Shown here: in pieces, positions 46,591 through 56,879 of the stretch
Position numbering within the stretch: position 1 is the stretch's first letter
Layout: every line of letters starts with the position of its first letter
Origin: Strigops habroptila
Lineage: Eukaryota > Chordata > Aves > Psittaciformes > Psittacidae
Length of the DNA: 64,000 bases
Assembly: GCF_004027225.2 (NCBI RefSeq)
Contig: NC_044302.2
Coordinates: forward strand, 42,430,070-42,494,069
Direction: 5' to 3'
Notes under the pieces: model-generated
What the model was told of the DNA's origin: nothing
Databases searched by the model: none
Seen by the model: the letters and a program-made list of their open reading frames with translations, nothing else
Position numbers and translations under genes: made by a program

Positions 46591-49500
46591 CTGTAAGACA
46601 TGTAAGAGACAGATTATTTCATACTGCAGTGATCTCGTGTGTTACCCCTCTGTGCTGTGCTAAAGCCTCAGTGGACAGGCTCCTGTGATTGCCTGTGGTG
46701 TTAGGCAGCTCCTGGTGGCCTGTCTGCTTTTCAAAGGACACAGCAGCCCCAGGGGTAGTGGAAGGGAGTTGGAGAGGCTAAAGCCCCAGTGGGTTTCAAA
46801 GAGGTTTCTGCAGACACCCATCCTTTGCCCTAGTGACAACCTTCCCCCCATCCCAGTGTCAGCCCTGAAACTGGGTGGACTGTGGACAGAGCATGTCTGG
46901 GTTTTGGCTCTTGCTGACCAGCCCTGGCCTGACGAGACTGCATCTTCTCTCCACAGCATCTCTGCTCTAACCTGGCTTTTGTTGAGCCTCAGAGGTGTCC
47001 GTAGGACAAGGAGCCATTTAGGACCAGGGACCACACACCCCCTGCCAGCAACTCTACTGACAGTAGTGGGCTTTCTGTCACTCCCCATGACGTGGAGAGC
47101 GGTATCTGCCCCTACAGCCCCAACATGCCCCCACTCTTTCACAGTGTCGTGGTTTAAGCCCACACACAGCTACCCAGGCCACATTTGGTGGTGCAGGGAC
47201 CTGTGCCCTAGTGGTGCTGCGGGCTGGTTGTTGATGAGGTGGGTAACCTTGGCTGATACTTCTGAAGAGGCGGCACTGCACTGCTCCCAAGACCCCATGG
47301 AGCCAGCGGCTCTCCAGCAGCTCACCCACAGCATCCTGGCTACTGGCTGCCAGCTCCCCACCCGCTGCTCCCATTGGCATCCCAGCAACCAGGCCCTGGG
47401 TGGTCAGCGCAGGCGACTGCTCCTGTTGCACTGGCTCAGGTGGTGCTGGCTTGGGTGCCACTGGCTCAGCCTTCTCCTGCGGCTTGAGGTTGGGCTGGAC
47501 ATGTTCCAGTTCTTCCGCTGGTTCTTCCACTGGTTCTGCCTCCGGTTCCACCTTCAGTTCCGCCACTGGTTTGGGCTCCACTGCTGGCTGGTCACCCCAT
47601 CCTTGCTTGTCTCCTCTGCCTTTCCTCGGCTTTTTGATCCTCGGCTCCCTGTCAGGGGGTTTCACATGGGCGAGAGTTGGGCTTGGGGTGGAGGACTTTG
47701 CCTCCTTCCCCAAGGCCTCTTTGCCTTTACTGTGACTGTGCCCCAGTCCATCCCAGCAGAAGCTGCCCTTCCCCAGCCCTCCTCCCCAGCCCTGCACAGC
47801 AGCCTCCTGTGGCTGCACTGACCAGTGGGAGCTTGGCACCAAAACCTCCCCCAGCTCCATGTTGGGTTGAGGATTGCTTGCCATCAAACCCACTACCTAC
47901 ATAACCACCCCCCGTCCATCTCTGCCCCGCAGTGCCTGCCTAGACCTTCTTCACCTTTCCCCACTGAAGACTGGTGCGGCCCAGCTTGGCTCTGTCCCTG
48001 TGTGAAGATGGAGGGGCTGGGATGCCACGCCTGAGCTCAGGTTAAATGCACCAAGAAAACGACCCCACAGCATAAGCAAGTTTTAACCTGTAAATCCAGT
48101 AAGCTGAGTCCTTCTCCTGGGCTTTTTCCCTTCTTTTCCGGAGCATCTCACGGTCTCTCAAGCGGCGGGCGATGGGGATTTCTGCAAGGAAAAATTGAGT
48201 GCTAACATGACAATTCGATACCTCCCTGCCTGGTGACAGAAAACTGATGCAAGAAGCCATGCTCTTTTTGTCATGAAGCAGGTTTTGATATGAAACTGCT
48301 TGGGGGCTGTACCTCCAGCTCAGCCTCAGTGGGTAGGATCTGATGACAAACACCCCCAAAGCTCCTGTGCTCCTGTGCTGAAAATTACTCTAAACTTCTA
48401 GTTGCAGTTTTCTTCCTGCTGCTACAGCTCTGGGGTGAGGAGAGGGTGAGCCAGAGGGTGCAGGCTTTCCCATACACAGATGCTCCTGTGTATTGGCCTG
48501 AGGCCCTGTGGGTGATACTGACCCACCCAGAGACCAGGACAGGGCTAGTACACACTTCTGGGAGTGAGGACACTGGTCCCTAAAAACACACAAGCTGCCC
48601 CAAGCTGGTCTGCAGCTCTGAAGAAGACCATACCAAGGCTGAAGACAGACTGGCTCTTGTGAGTCAAACTAACTCCAATGCTGACTTTACCATTTAGGCA
48701 AGATGTGTAGGTTACCTACAGCCACCAGGAGAAAGGGGCACCCCTCTGGATCCCCATCACTCTGTGCAGGTCCAACTTTAAAATTACATCAAGCAGTCCA
48801 GGCCCCTGACCAGCAAAGTGGGAATACCTCAAAGCCCACTTATCTCGTCTCTGCACCACTCTCACCCTTACATTTTTTCTGTTTTTCTATCCAGCCATGT
48901 TCACAATGTGGACTGAGTGCCTCCTGCCTTTCCCTGTGCACCCTTAAAAGGAGTATGGCTCTCCCTTCTCTTAGCCCCTGTTAGGCAGAGGATGACTGCA
49001 GTGAGGTCTCCTCAGTTATGTTTTAATTCCTAGTAGCTGGTTCAGGGCTATGTTTTGGTTTCAGCCTGAGAACAGTGCTGATAACACAGTGATGTTTTGG
49101 TTGATGCTAAGTAGTGCTTGCACTCGTCAAGGACTCTTCAGGGTCTCGTGCTCTGCCAAGGAGCCAGGGAATTAGCCGTTCTAAATATTATTTATTTTAA
49201 GTCGGTCACTGGGAATACACCCGTAGATCCAGATGAAGTTGAATGTACATGACCCATACGGCAGAAATTTACACAGAGTATGCCACCATTATATGCCAAC
49301 TTATTGGCAACAATAAGCTGGAGGGATGCAGAGTCGGGCCACTGAAGAACGTCAGAACAACGAACAGGTAGAGTGGCTGCGTGGTACTTAGTTACCAGCT
49401 GTGTTTAAACCACAACACCTACCTCTGTTGTTCCCTATTAGTTTTTTGGTTATTTTATAGCTGTTTTCCAGTGGCCCCTTTAGCTCTGAGCACAGTAGTG

Positions 49501-50564
49501 CCATACAGGAAGAGAGGGCTTTTCTCCTAAAAAAATTCCAACCTAACAAGAGAAAGGGCACAGCAGGATACACAGTTCTGAAGGCAAGATGCAATGATAG
49601 TGCCAGAGTATCTTAGTGATGACAGGGCCATCTCAGCATCGCCAGAGACAGTGTCAGCCTCTGAGCACAGTCCAGCACTGAACTTGGTCTGCACAACGTA
49701 CGGCCAAGTAGATGTTCCCCAAATGTGAGGCTGTTCCCCAACACGAAGCAGTGTAAAAGGCAGCAGAGCACAGCCAGCATGAGATGACTCTGCAATCCAC
49801 ATAGCAAAAGGCAGAAAAGAGCCTGGAAAGATGAGGTTACAAGTTGCAGTAGCAGGGTCTGCTTCAGTTTAACTACTGGAGATTACAATCCCTCGCACAT
49901 CCCTTTGCAGCCAAGGTAACTAACTTTCCCTTTAGATAGGTCCTGTGAGCCATAAAAGCACTTTTAGCTGCTTGCAATCAGTTTCCTTCCCTAGCCATCC
50001 TAAGCAAATTGTTTTGCACAAGCAGCAAACACCCCTCGCTCATCTCTGGCTGGTCCAAGAGAGGACTCCCACAGATTCTCCAGAACTGTCAGCTGTTAAC
50101 ACTAAGCAGGAAAGATCACAGTAAAACATTTGCGTCCTGGTGAGAAAATATCTAGCTGAGGACACAGAGGTAGAGATGAAATGAAAAGAAAAAACATCCA
50201 TCAAGCCAAGAGAACAATGAGACAGTATTGCCAAGTCTGCAAATAGGCATTATATTGATGCTGCCTGAGGGATTTTGTCTGAGTTGAAAAGTGCTTATAG
50301 GTTCTTCTGCCTTTGTGATCTGAAACACGACACAGAAAAAGCCACCTATCTTTTCAGTGTGCATCCTCCATCCCCCCAAGCATAAACTGTTAATTATTAA
50401 CTCCTTTTTTAGAAACCACTGGTGTCAAAGATCATTCTCTCCTCTCCCCAAAAACTCAAGTTAGGAGAGTTCTCATCATTACCTGCCTCTCCATGCTCCT
50501 CACGGGCTGCAATGGGTTGATTAGAAGGCTCCAAATTAGTGTGGCATTGTTCTGAATTGGCCAT
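46484..50564 (-). CDS. HEMGN: Hemogen (HEMGN), four coding exons, about 230 aa
   Basis: Nuclear protein of blood-forming cells. In chicken it is also a Z-linked gene linked to testis development. Coding exons on the minus strand: 50483-50564, 48088-48181, 47326-47735 and 46484-46590; every junction is GT/AG and phases match (1, 2, 1). Exon 2 holds the family signature, a basic helix LRDREMLRKRREKAQEK (residues about 36-52) ending in an aromatic WIY motif, like human LRNRELLRKRK...QWLF. Exon 3 has a basic nuclear-localisation cluster (KKPRKGRG) and ELKVEPEAEP, as in human ELKVEP. The end EYIPFLF* parallels human VYSYVLF. Human hemogen is about twice as long; the bird form lacks most of its acidic repeat region. 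Start chosen at the ATG with strong Kozak context (GAGCCATGG). Exon 3 limits are uncertain: 47248 is an in-phase alternative donor (about 256 aa), and a 43-nt exon at 47955-47997 is possible. Confidence 0.85.
47326..47735 (-). CDS. HEMGN: HEMGN coding exon 3 (basic cluster and EP-repeat region)
   Basis: The minus-strand frame is open from 47893 to beyond 47248. Chosen limits are acceptor GGCACAG before 47735, the phase-2 site nearest the basic region, and donor GTGG|GTGAGC after 47326. The acceptor has a weak pyrimidine tract. Alternatives in correct phase are donor CAAG|GTTACC at 47248, and, if the 43-nt exon at 47955 is used, acceptor GTGCAG before 47812. The exon encodes the KKPRKGRG cluster and imperfect repeats of Glu-Pro-Val/Ala-Glu units. 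Confidence 0.7.
47955..47997 (-). other. HEMGN: Candidate 43-nt alternative exon of HEMGN
   Basis: Lies in the intron between HEMGN exons 2 and 3. It has a strong acceptor (CCCTCCATCTTCACACAG), 43 nt with no stop when entered from exon 2 (phase 2), and a good donor (GGGAAAG|GTGAAG). It would add 15 basic residues starting RDRAKLGR and leave phase 0, which fits acceptor GTGCAG before 47812. It may be a real exon, an alternative exon or a chance pair of sites. Confidence 0.4.
48088..48181 (-). CDS. HEMGN: HEMGN coding exon 2 (conserved basic helix)
   Basis: Acceptor CCTTGCAG and donor ACAG|GTTAAA. It completes a glutamate codon from exon 1, encodes 30 residues with the family-defining basic, coiled-coil-prone helix, and ends with two bases (AG) of a split codon. 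Confidence 0.92.
49005..49418 (+). mobile_element. Rearranged ERVL remnant in HEMGN intron 1
   Basis: Begins with ERVL-type LTR start sequence (CCTAGTAGCTGG..CAGGGCTATG) to about 49170. It then has about 180 bp that is not LTR (49185-49365) and ends with LTR end sequence (TTAGTTACCAGCTGTGTTTAAACCAC). The middle part reads in one frame like a piece of ERVL gag, broken by at least two in-frame stops (one near 49251). It is therefore a decayed provirus collapsed by deletion, not a solo LTR, and is antisense to HEMGN. Confidence 0.65.
50483..50564 (-). CDS. HEMGN: HEMGN coding exon 1 (start)
   Basis: ATG at 50562-50564 in strong context, 27 codons (MANSEQCHTN...), and donor GGCAG|GTAATG with phase 1. 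An acidic and polar N-terminus as in other hemogens. Confidence 0.88.
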
Positions 50565-50678
50565 GGCTCTTCGCTGTGTTGAATAGGAAGCAGCCTAACT
50601 CCCTCGGAAGGGCATCTGGAGATACTGGTGCAGCATAATGAGGGCTTGAAAAAAATGCAGACTGCCCGCCCAAAACCT

Positions 50679-50725
50679 CTTATCTGGCCTGGCCACTAGT
50701 AGGGTAATAATGTTCTCCTTATCAG
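50679..50725 (-). promoter_or_regulatory. HEMGN: Two GATA motifs upstream of HEMGN
   Basis: On the minus strand CCAGATAAG (50679-50687) and CTGATAAGG (50717-50725) both fit the WGATAR consensus. They lie about 120 and 155 bases upstream of the HEMGN ATG. Mammalian HEMGN is a known GATA1 target, so these are good candidates for its erythroid promoter elements. No TATA box is obvious. Confidence 0.55.
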
Positions 50726-51689
50726 AGTGCAAAGGTATACAGAGTCTCTGCTCAGGATCTACTGTGGATTGCAAAAGATCCACACAAAGTTAGAGCAAAA
50801 GTTAGTGCTTTTATACAAAAAATAATTATAGTTCAGACAAATTTACACTCCTTGCTGCTAAACCATGACTCAAATGCCCTCCTTTATAGCCCAAAGAAGC
50901 TGCATGGCAGGGCAGGATGCAGCACTCCCTTGCTACTGGTTTCCGGAATGAGATGCAGGGAAGTGTTGTTAGCCCTTAAGGACCCCTTGCGAGGTCTGAA
51001 ATGGGATGTATGCTATTTGAAAGGTGTTTGCACAGGACCCTAGCAATGCTGGTGGGAAGGGACCTCTGTCTCCACTGCAGCCTGTCTCTCAGCGGGACTT
51101 TCTGCTGCGCAAGGTTAGAGCCCTTGTGGCATCGTATGCTTTGGAAACCCCTATGGATGGAGACTGCCATATTCATGTGACCTGTCCAAGGGCTGCACCA
51201 CCTTCCTGGGAAATCCAGACAGAATAATGAATCCAGACTGGCACTGCAGCCCAGGGCCTGTGTGTGTTGAGGACTTCCCAGTGACTTGTTGCTCCAGGCT
51301 ATGAGCAAAGCAGTTCTCTCAGGAAGCAGGATGGCAATGGGTAGCCCCAGTAAAACCAGTGGGAAGACCCAGATGGCCCCTTGTCCACTGCAGATTACAG
51401 GTTACCTCCAGAGACGTGGGGCAGGTTTAGCAGCCCCAAAAGAAGCAGCAGGGTGGTGGCAGCACAGCAGATACGGGAAGGCTCTGATATGGGCGGGTGG
51501 GCCAGGATGGCATAAAGAGATGTGAGGCATCCAAGTCATTCACAGGGGAGTTTCTTGTAGCTCAGTCACAAGTGAAGGTGTCCTGTGCTGGTGAGGATGT
51601 CCATGTTCTGGTACTGTGTGATGATGCTGCACAGCCCCGGTGCCATGCAGACATCCTGAAAACTGTGTCTTGCAAGATGCTCTACCATG
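50726..51689. other. HEMGN upstream flank
   Basis: No exon was recognised. In human ANP32B lies next to HEMGN in divergent orientation; no exon of it is visible here. Confidence 0.4.
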
Positions 51690-52217
51690 CAAAGACAGTG
51701 CTTGGGGAAGAAGAAAACACATCACATCTCAAATGCTGTGCTCAGTTCTGGGCCCCTCACTACAAGAGGGACATTGAGGTGCTGGAGCAGGCCCAGAGAA
51801 GGGCAATGAAGCTGGTGAAGGGTCTGGAGCACAAGCCTGATGAGGAATGGCTGAGGGAACTGGGGGTGTTTAGTCTGGAGAAGAGAAGGGTCAGGAGGGA
51901 CCTTACTGCTCTCTACAGCTACCTGAAAGGAGGTTGTAGTGAGGTGGGGTCGGTCTCTTCTCCCAGGTAACAAGTGACAGGACAAGAGGTAACAGCCTCA
52001 AGCTGCACCAGAGGAGGTTTAGATTGGATATTAGGAACAATTTCTTCACCAAGAGGGTGCTCAGGCGTTGAAACAGGCTGCCCAGGGCAGTGGTGGAGTC
52101 ACTGTTCCTGGAGATATTTAAAAGACGTGCAGCGTTTAGGCACATGGTTTAATGGTGAACTTGGTAGTGCTCGGTTAACAGTTGGGCTTCATGATCTTAA
52201 GGGTCTTCTGCAACCTA
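51690..52217 (+). mobile_element. CR1 LINE 3' part, plus strand
   Basis: Plus-oriented CR1 covering the C-terminal ORF2 region, with blocks [26 protein letters not shown] and [13 protein letters not shown] still readable in one frame from about 51720 to 51950, followed by the 3' UTR. Its tail runs straight into the tail of an opposite CR1 at about 52218. Confidence 0.93.
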
Positions 52218-52765
52218 AATCATAGAATCACAGAATCACAGAATGGTTCAGGTTGGAAAGGACCTTAAGATCACATAGTTCCAACCCCCTGCCATGGACA
52301 GGGATGCCTCACTCTAGACTGTATCACCCAAGGCTCTGTCCAACCTGGCCTTGAACACTGCCAGGGATGGAGCATTTACCACTTCTTTGGGCAATGCATT
52401 CCAGTGCTTCACCACCCTCACTGTAAAGAACTTCTTCCTTATATCTAACCTGAACTTCCCCTGTTTTAGTTTAAACCCATTACCCCTTGTCCTTTCACTA
52501 CAGTCCCTGATGAAGAGTTCCTCCCCAGCATCCTTGTAGGCCCCCTTCAGATACTGGAAGGCTGCTATGAGGTCTCCACGCAGCTCCTCTTCTCCAGGCT
52601 GAACAGCCCCAATGTTCTCGGCCTATCTTTGTATGGGAGGTGCTCCAGCCCCCTTACCATCCTCATGGCCCTCCTCTGGACTTGCTCCTACAGCTCCATG
52701 TCCTTCTTATGTTGAGGACACCAGAACTGCGATTCCATATGCCTGGCCATAGCAAAACATCACAT
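52218..52765 (-). mobile_element. CR1 LINE 3' end, minus strand
   Basis: Reverse-oriented CR1 of the subfamily seen at 9401 and 21827, beginning AATCATAGAATCACAGAATCACAG and extending to the 'ctccatgtccttctta' block and beyond. It sits tail to tail with the plus-oriented CR1 before it. Confidence 0.93.
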
Positions 52766-55700
52766 CTAGAAGCATTCTTACAAAGAGCTTGATATATTCT
52801 GGGCTGCTTGCGGATGATATGAAACACAGAAGACGGGATGGAAATCTCTGGGTGTTTCAGTGCTCCGTGGGAACTGGGTGCGTGCTCAGCCTGTGGCTAA
52901 CTTAGCTTCTCACACCCCCCATCTACTCAGTCACTCCAAAGCCTGGTGAGGTCCGATAAGTGACTCCTGACTCAGCAAAACATTGCCATATGACACTGCA
53001 GAGATGGTACTGTCAATATTTCTCCACTCCAGCCATCTTCTAGCTGGCTAGAAATGAATAGATTTGTAAAGAACATTTGTAAAAGAAAGAGTTGCTGTGC
53101 CTTCAGTGTCTTTAGAGGTGCTTAATGGAATAGATGGGCTTTAAAATCTTACACAGCCTGCACTTGCATCTCTTCAGGACCAAAATCTCTAGAGAGGCTG
53201 TGTGAATTACTTTAAATTCCAAGGAAGTGATTTTAGTATCCTGTGGGAAGGCTTTGGTGATGGATGACTGTGGAAATTACAAACGCCGCTGCCTAGTTTT
53301 GAGTTGTCTCTGCTCTGAAGTGGAGGTGCTGAGAGGCAGAGACTTGCCCACAACACCAGCGATACTGGGCTCATTTTAAAGCCCAGGTTACCTCCCTATC
53401 CACCACCAGCACCAGTAACACAGCAGACTCTTCTTCTCCAACAGAGCTCTCCAGCTGATGTGGCCAAAGCTGTATCCCCTTTGCTATAGATGAATTTGTG
53501 CAAGTGGATTAAACTTTCTGGCCAGTCTCAGTTGAGTGAGCTGTTGCAGCTGGACACTTTACATATGCCATGTGCTGCTTCCCTCCCTTCCTCTCCACAT
53601 TTTTGATCAGGTAGCCCTGGGCCACCTTCACTGGTACATCAGTTTCGCAGACGAGGAACTGGAGGAGCTTAACCAGGTGTCTAGCAACCTGAGCAGCACC
53701 AGTGTCATGGAACCCTTGAGTGTCACTGGAGCTCCTTGATAGGGGCACACTCCCAACCTTGGATACATCTCACCTTGCTGGTCCCCCACGTGGCTTTCAC
53801 CACCCAAAAGCCCTGAGAACGCTTTGTCCAAAGGACAGCTGGACCTAGGGCAGGACCTCCTGCCCTAGACCCGTCTGCTGACTCTGTTGAGACTGTCACT
53901 GCAGACACCGGGCTTTGGATCTATACGTAACACAAAGTTCTTTACGAGACTTGGTGTATCTCTCTTTACCCATATCTGTCATTGCTATGCAAAGCAATAT
54001 CCAGAGACCTGCATATCCCTCCCTGCAGTCAATGGACGCAGACCTGAACCAAGATTATCACGCTGAACATGAGCAGCTGGGGAGCCACTCCGCTGTCACT
54101 CTAGCACTTCTCCAGTTTTGTCTCACATGACAATGATAGAGAAGCGATTTTCAGGCTTGACTTTCACTCCGTGAATTGAGGCAGGCTTGGGGGCCACTTT
54201 CCTGGCTGCAGCACACTTCTCTGGGAGCAGGACTACCAGTGAGTAGCTCTGTGTGATGAACTATGGTGCCCGTGAAAGCAGATAATCCCTTCCTCCCCCT
54301 TCCTTGACTGAAGCATGAAAAGACGGGAAACAGGTGGATAAATTCAACAGGCAAAACTGCATGCAGACATACAAATCCATGTCCATAGTCCCTGCCACTG
54401 ACCAGTGCAGTGCACGTGTCTTGCTGCCCACCAGCTGCCTCCTTAGTCTCGCCTGACCTTGTCAGAAACAGATCTGCCAGGTTTCAGGGTCAGGCTCTCT
54501 GGCCAAGGTCTGTGGTGGTGTTAAATCAGCATCTTCACCTCCCGGGGCCTGTCTCTTGCTCTTGAGCCATATGAAATAAGCAGGTGAATCCAGCAGTCCC
54601 TGGGGAGGATGGGTATCTCTAAATTCGCTGCGAGTAGTGTCAACACTGACTCTGTCCCAAGGCTGCTCAAGCTTTGACCTTGCACGTCTGGCACACAAGT
54701 ATGTGCTTTAGCTCTGTAGTTTATAAATAAACAATCCATGTTGTGCTGGAGGCGTGCAGCTTTCATCTCCAGAAAAGCCCCTAAATTGTCTGTGTTGCTT
54801 TTTCCTAGCCTCTGCAAACAAATAGATGTGGCTCTCAGGGTACACAGAGTGAAGGGCTGCAGCCACTCTGCCTCTGCAGGGGAAAATGGGTCCCAGTTAT
54901 GTGCCATGCTATGCTGTACCTTCCTTCAGCCCTGGCAGAAAGCTGGGACAGAGCTGCCCGAATACGTCCTGCATACGGCTGGGATGGCAGCAGCAGGAGC
55001 AGAAAACCCCATGGGCAAGAGCGATGCATTTGTGTTGTTCACTATGGAAGTGTTTTGGGGATGATAACCCCACCAAAATCCATCCCTATGGTGCATCTAA
55101 AGGACTGCACAGAAGGACTGGCAATGCAGAGAGCAAACACAGCCAGACCACCCCTCCTTTGCTACCTGAAGGCTGGAAGGGGGCAAACAGGCTTGCAGAG
55201 CCCTGGGATGAATGAGCAGATGGTGTAAGAGCAGTAGCTGTGGGCAGGTGGGCAAGCTGTGTCCCCTGCTCTGCAGAAGCAGAAAGGGTCCAGGCATGGA
55301 AAACAGAGATAGAAGCTCTGGACAACTCTGAGCAACTAGCCAGCTAAGACTTTTCAGCCTGGGGAAGAGCTTTCAATGAAAGAAAAGCTTTTAGTGACAG
55401 CAGCCGCCTCTGGGCCTGAAGACAGTGGACACCAGGTCAGATGCATCTCTCATCAGACCAAGCATGGCTGTTGTACATTCCTCAATACTATTTCCAGCTG
55501 CAGCATTACATGTACCAGCAATGGCTTTGTCGTGCATTATGGCGCTGCGGTGTCCCGCCTCATCATTCCAGGAAGGTGCAGACCTGGAGGAGGTGCATGG
55601 GGATGGATTACATGACTAGTTGGCCAAGCACCATGGTAGCCACGACATTAGCACAGCCCCTAGACTCATAGGGTGGTTACTGATCTCAGGGAGCTCGGTT

Positions 55701-56733
55701 GACCATGTCACGCACCCTGGACTCTTACCCAGATGCCTGCAAGTGACTTGTGTGAGTATAGCAGCAAGTCAGAGCTGCATGAGCCCTTGTGGGTGAGCGC
55801 AGACCTGTCCTTGAAGGGTTGCAGCTCACACTGAAGTACTTTTAAAGGCTGATCAGAAACCTTAACCACTCATTCTGTAGAAATACAACATCTGGTGCAG
55901 GACTGAACTGAATTAAGAGGCAAGTCCTGGATTAGCTAGCGCCCTGGTGCTGATCTCTGCCACTGCAAGCAAAGGGAGCCCCTTTGTTGTACAGTCTTGT
56001 TAGAGGTATCTTGTGAAAGGTCAGTTGTATCCTATCTGGTATAACTGGGAGACAAAAGAGCAGAGGGAGCCCCAAGGACTGCTGATACACACTTACACTG
56101 TTCCCTTGGTTGGACTGTGCCAGTCCCAAAGACGGCCGTGACACCAGGAGCAACCTAGACCTGAAATTTGGCAACCAGACCGGAACCTGCAGTTCCCAGA
56201 GAGCATTTCTGGGTAACTAGTTAAGTTTGGAGGTTGCTTTCAAGCACTGGAACAGAGATCAGGGGTCTCTTGCATGCAGGGTCTCCCTTTGGGCTTTTTC
56301 CAGATTCCTGCTGTGAAAGGCTCTTGGATAAGAAGCTGGATAAAATCTACTCTGAGAAGTGCAGACGTTACTATTTTCAACTTACATCAGCTCTGGAAGC
56401 GGTGGTGTTTACTAGGGAGCCAGGAAGTTGTTTTCTCCCACACTGGAGAAACTTTACTTTCCTTTTGGTAAATTGCCATCTTACAGAAAAAAATATCTGC
56501 ACTCGTTCAGCGCCTTCTTCACTGGAATCTGTGTGTTTCTTGCTACTCCCACATGGTCTTTGTCACACAAACGTGCATGAAATAATGCTCGCAATGCAGA
56601 GCATCACATCACAGTGAATTTGAAATTAATGTTTTAACTGTATGCTTTTAGTAGCCCTTTGTAGGAACTGGCTTGTGCTGTTTTCCCTCAGCCTTGCATG
56701 AAAAAAGTTCTGTTGAAATAAGACTGTGCCTGT
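52766..56733. other. Intergenic stretch between HEMGN and SPINK4
   Basis: No gene was identified. Open frames at 53509-53748 (minus) and 56234-56617 (plus) are longer than neighbours but match no family I recognise and have no supporting splice or promoter signals that I trust. No transposon was recognised. Confidence 0.4.
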
Positions 56734-56736
56734 CAT

Positions 56737-56742
56737 TTTATT
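56737..56742 (-). terminator. SPINK4: SPINK4 polyadenylation signal
   Basis: AATAAA on the minus strand, about 92 bases after the SPINK4 stop codon, giving a short 3' UTR of about 110 bases as expected for a small secreted inhibitor. Confidence 0.8.
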
Positions 56743-56833
56743 ATTCACCATCGCTAATTTAAATGTGCATTCAGTACACAGCACACAGGATCAATTAATC
56801 ACCTGTTCCTAGGCTCAGGAAAGGTCAGAGGTC

Positions 56834-56879
56834 TCAACAGTCCCCGTCTTTCAAAATCTGGATGTCTTGCCTGGTTTTC
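56834..56879 (-). CDS. SPINK4: SPINK4 coding exon 4 (end of Kazal domain)
   Basis: Acceptor TATTCTAG. One base completes a Met codon, then 14 residues ([14 protein letters not shown]) with the sixth Kazal cysteine as the last residue, and TGA at 56834-56836. Confidence 0.93.

Noticed and set aside
47144-47170. Short TGTCGTGGTTTAAGCCC match to an LTR end in HEMGN intron 3
   Set aside because: Only about 20 bases match and neighbouring sequence does not follow the LTR; too short to call an insertion.
46685-47821. 378-codon plus-strand open frame
   Set aside because: It is antisense to HEMGN exon 3 and its intron; the minus-strand reading has conserved hemogen motifs and splice sites, this one has none.
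47078-47893. 271-codon minus-strand frame taken as a single-exon gene
   Set aside because: It is HEMGN exon 3 extended into both introns; its first codon is GTG and splice sites lie inside it.
53509-53748. 79-codon minus-strand frame between HEMGN and SPINK4
   Set aside because: Considered as a pseudogene piece, but no family match, no splice context and an overlapping plus-strand frame of similar length.
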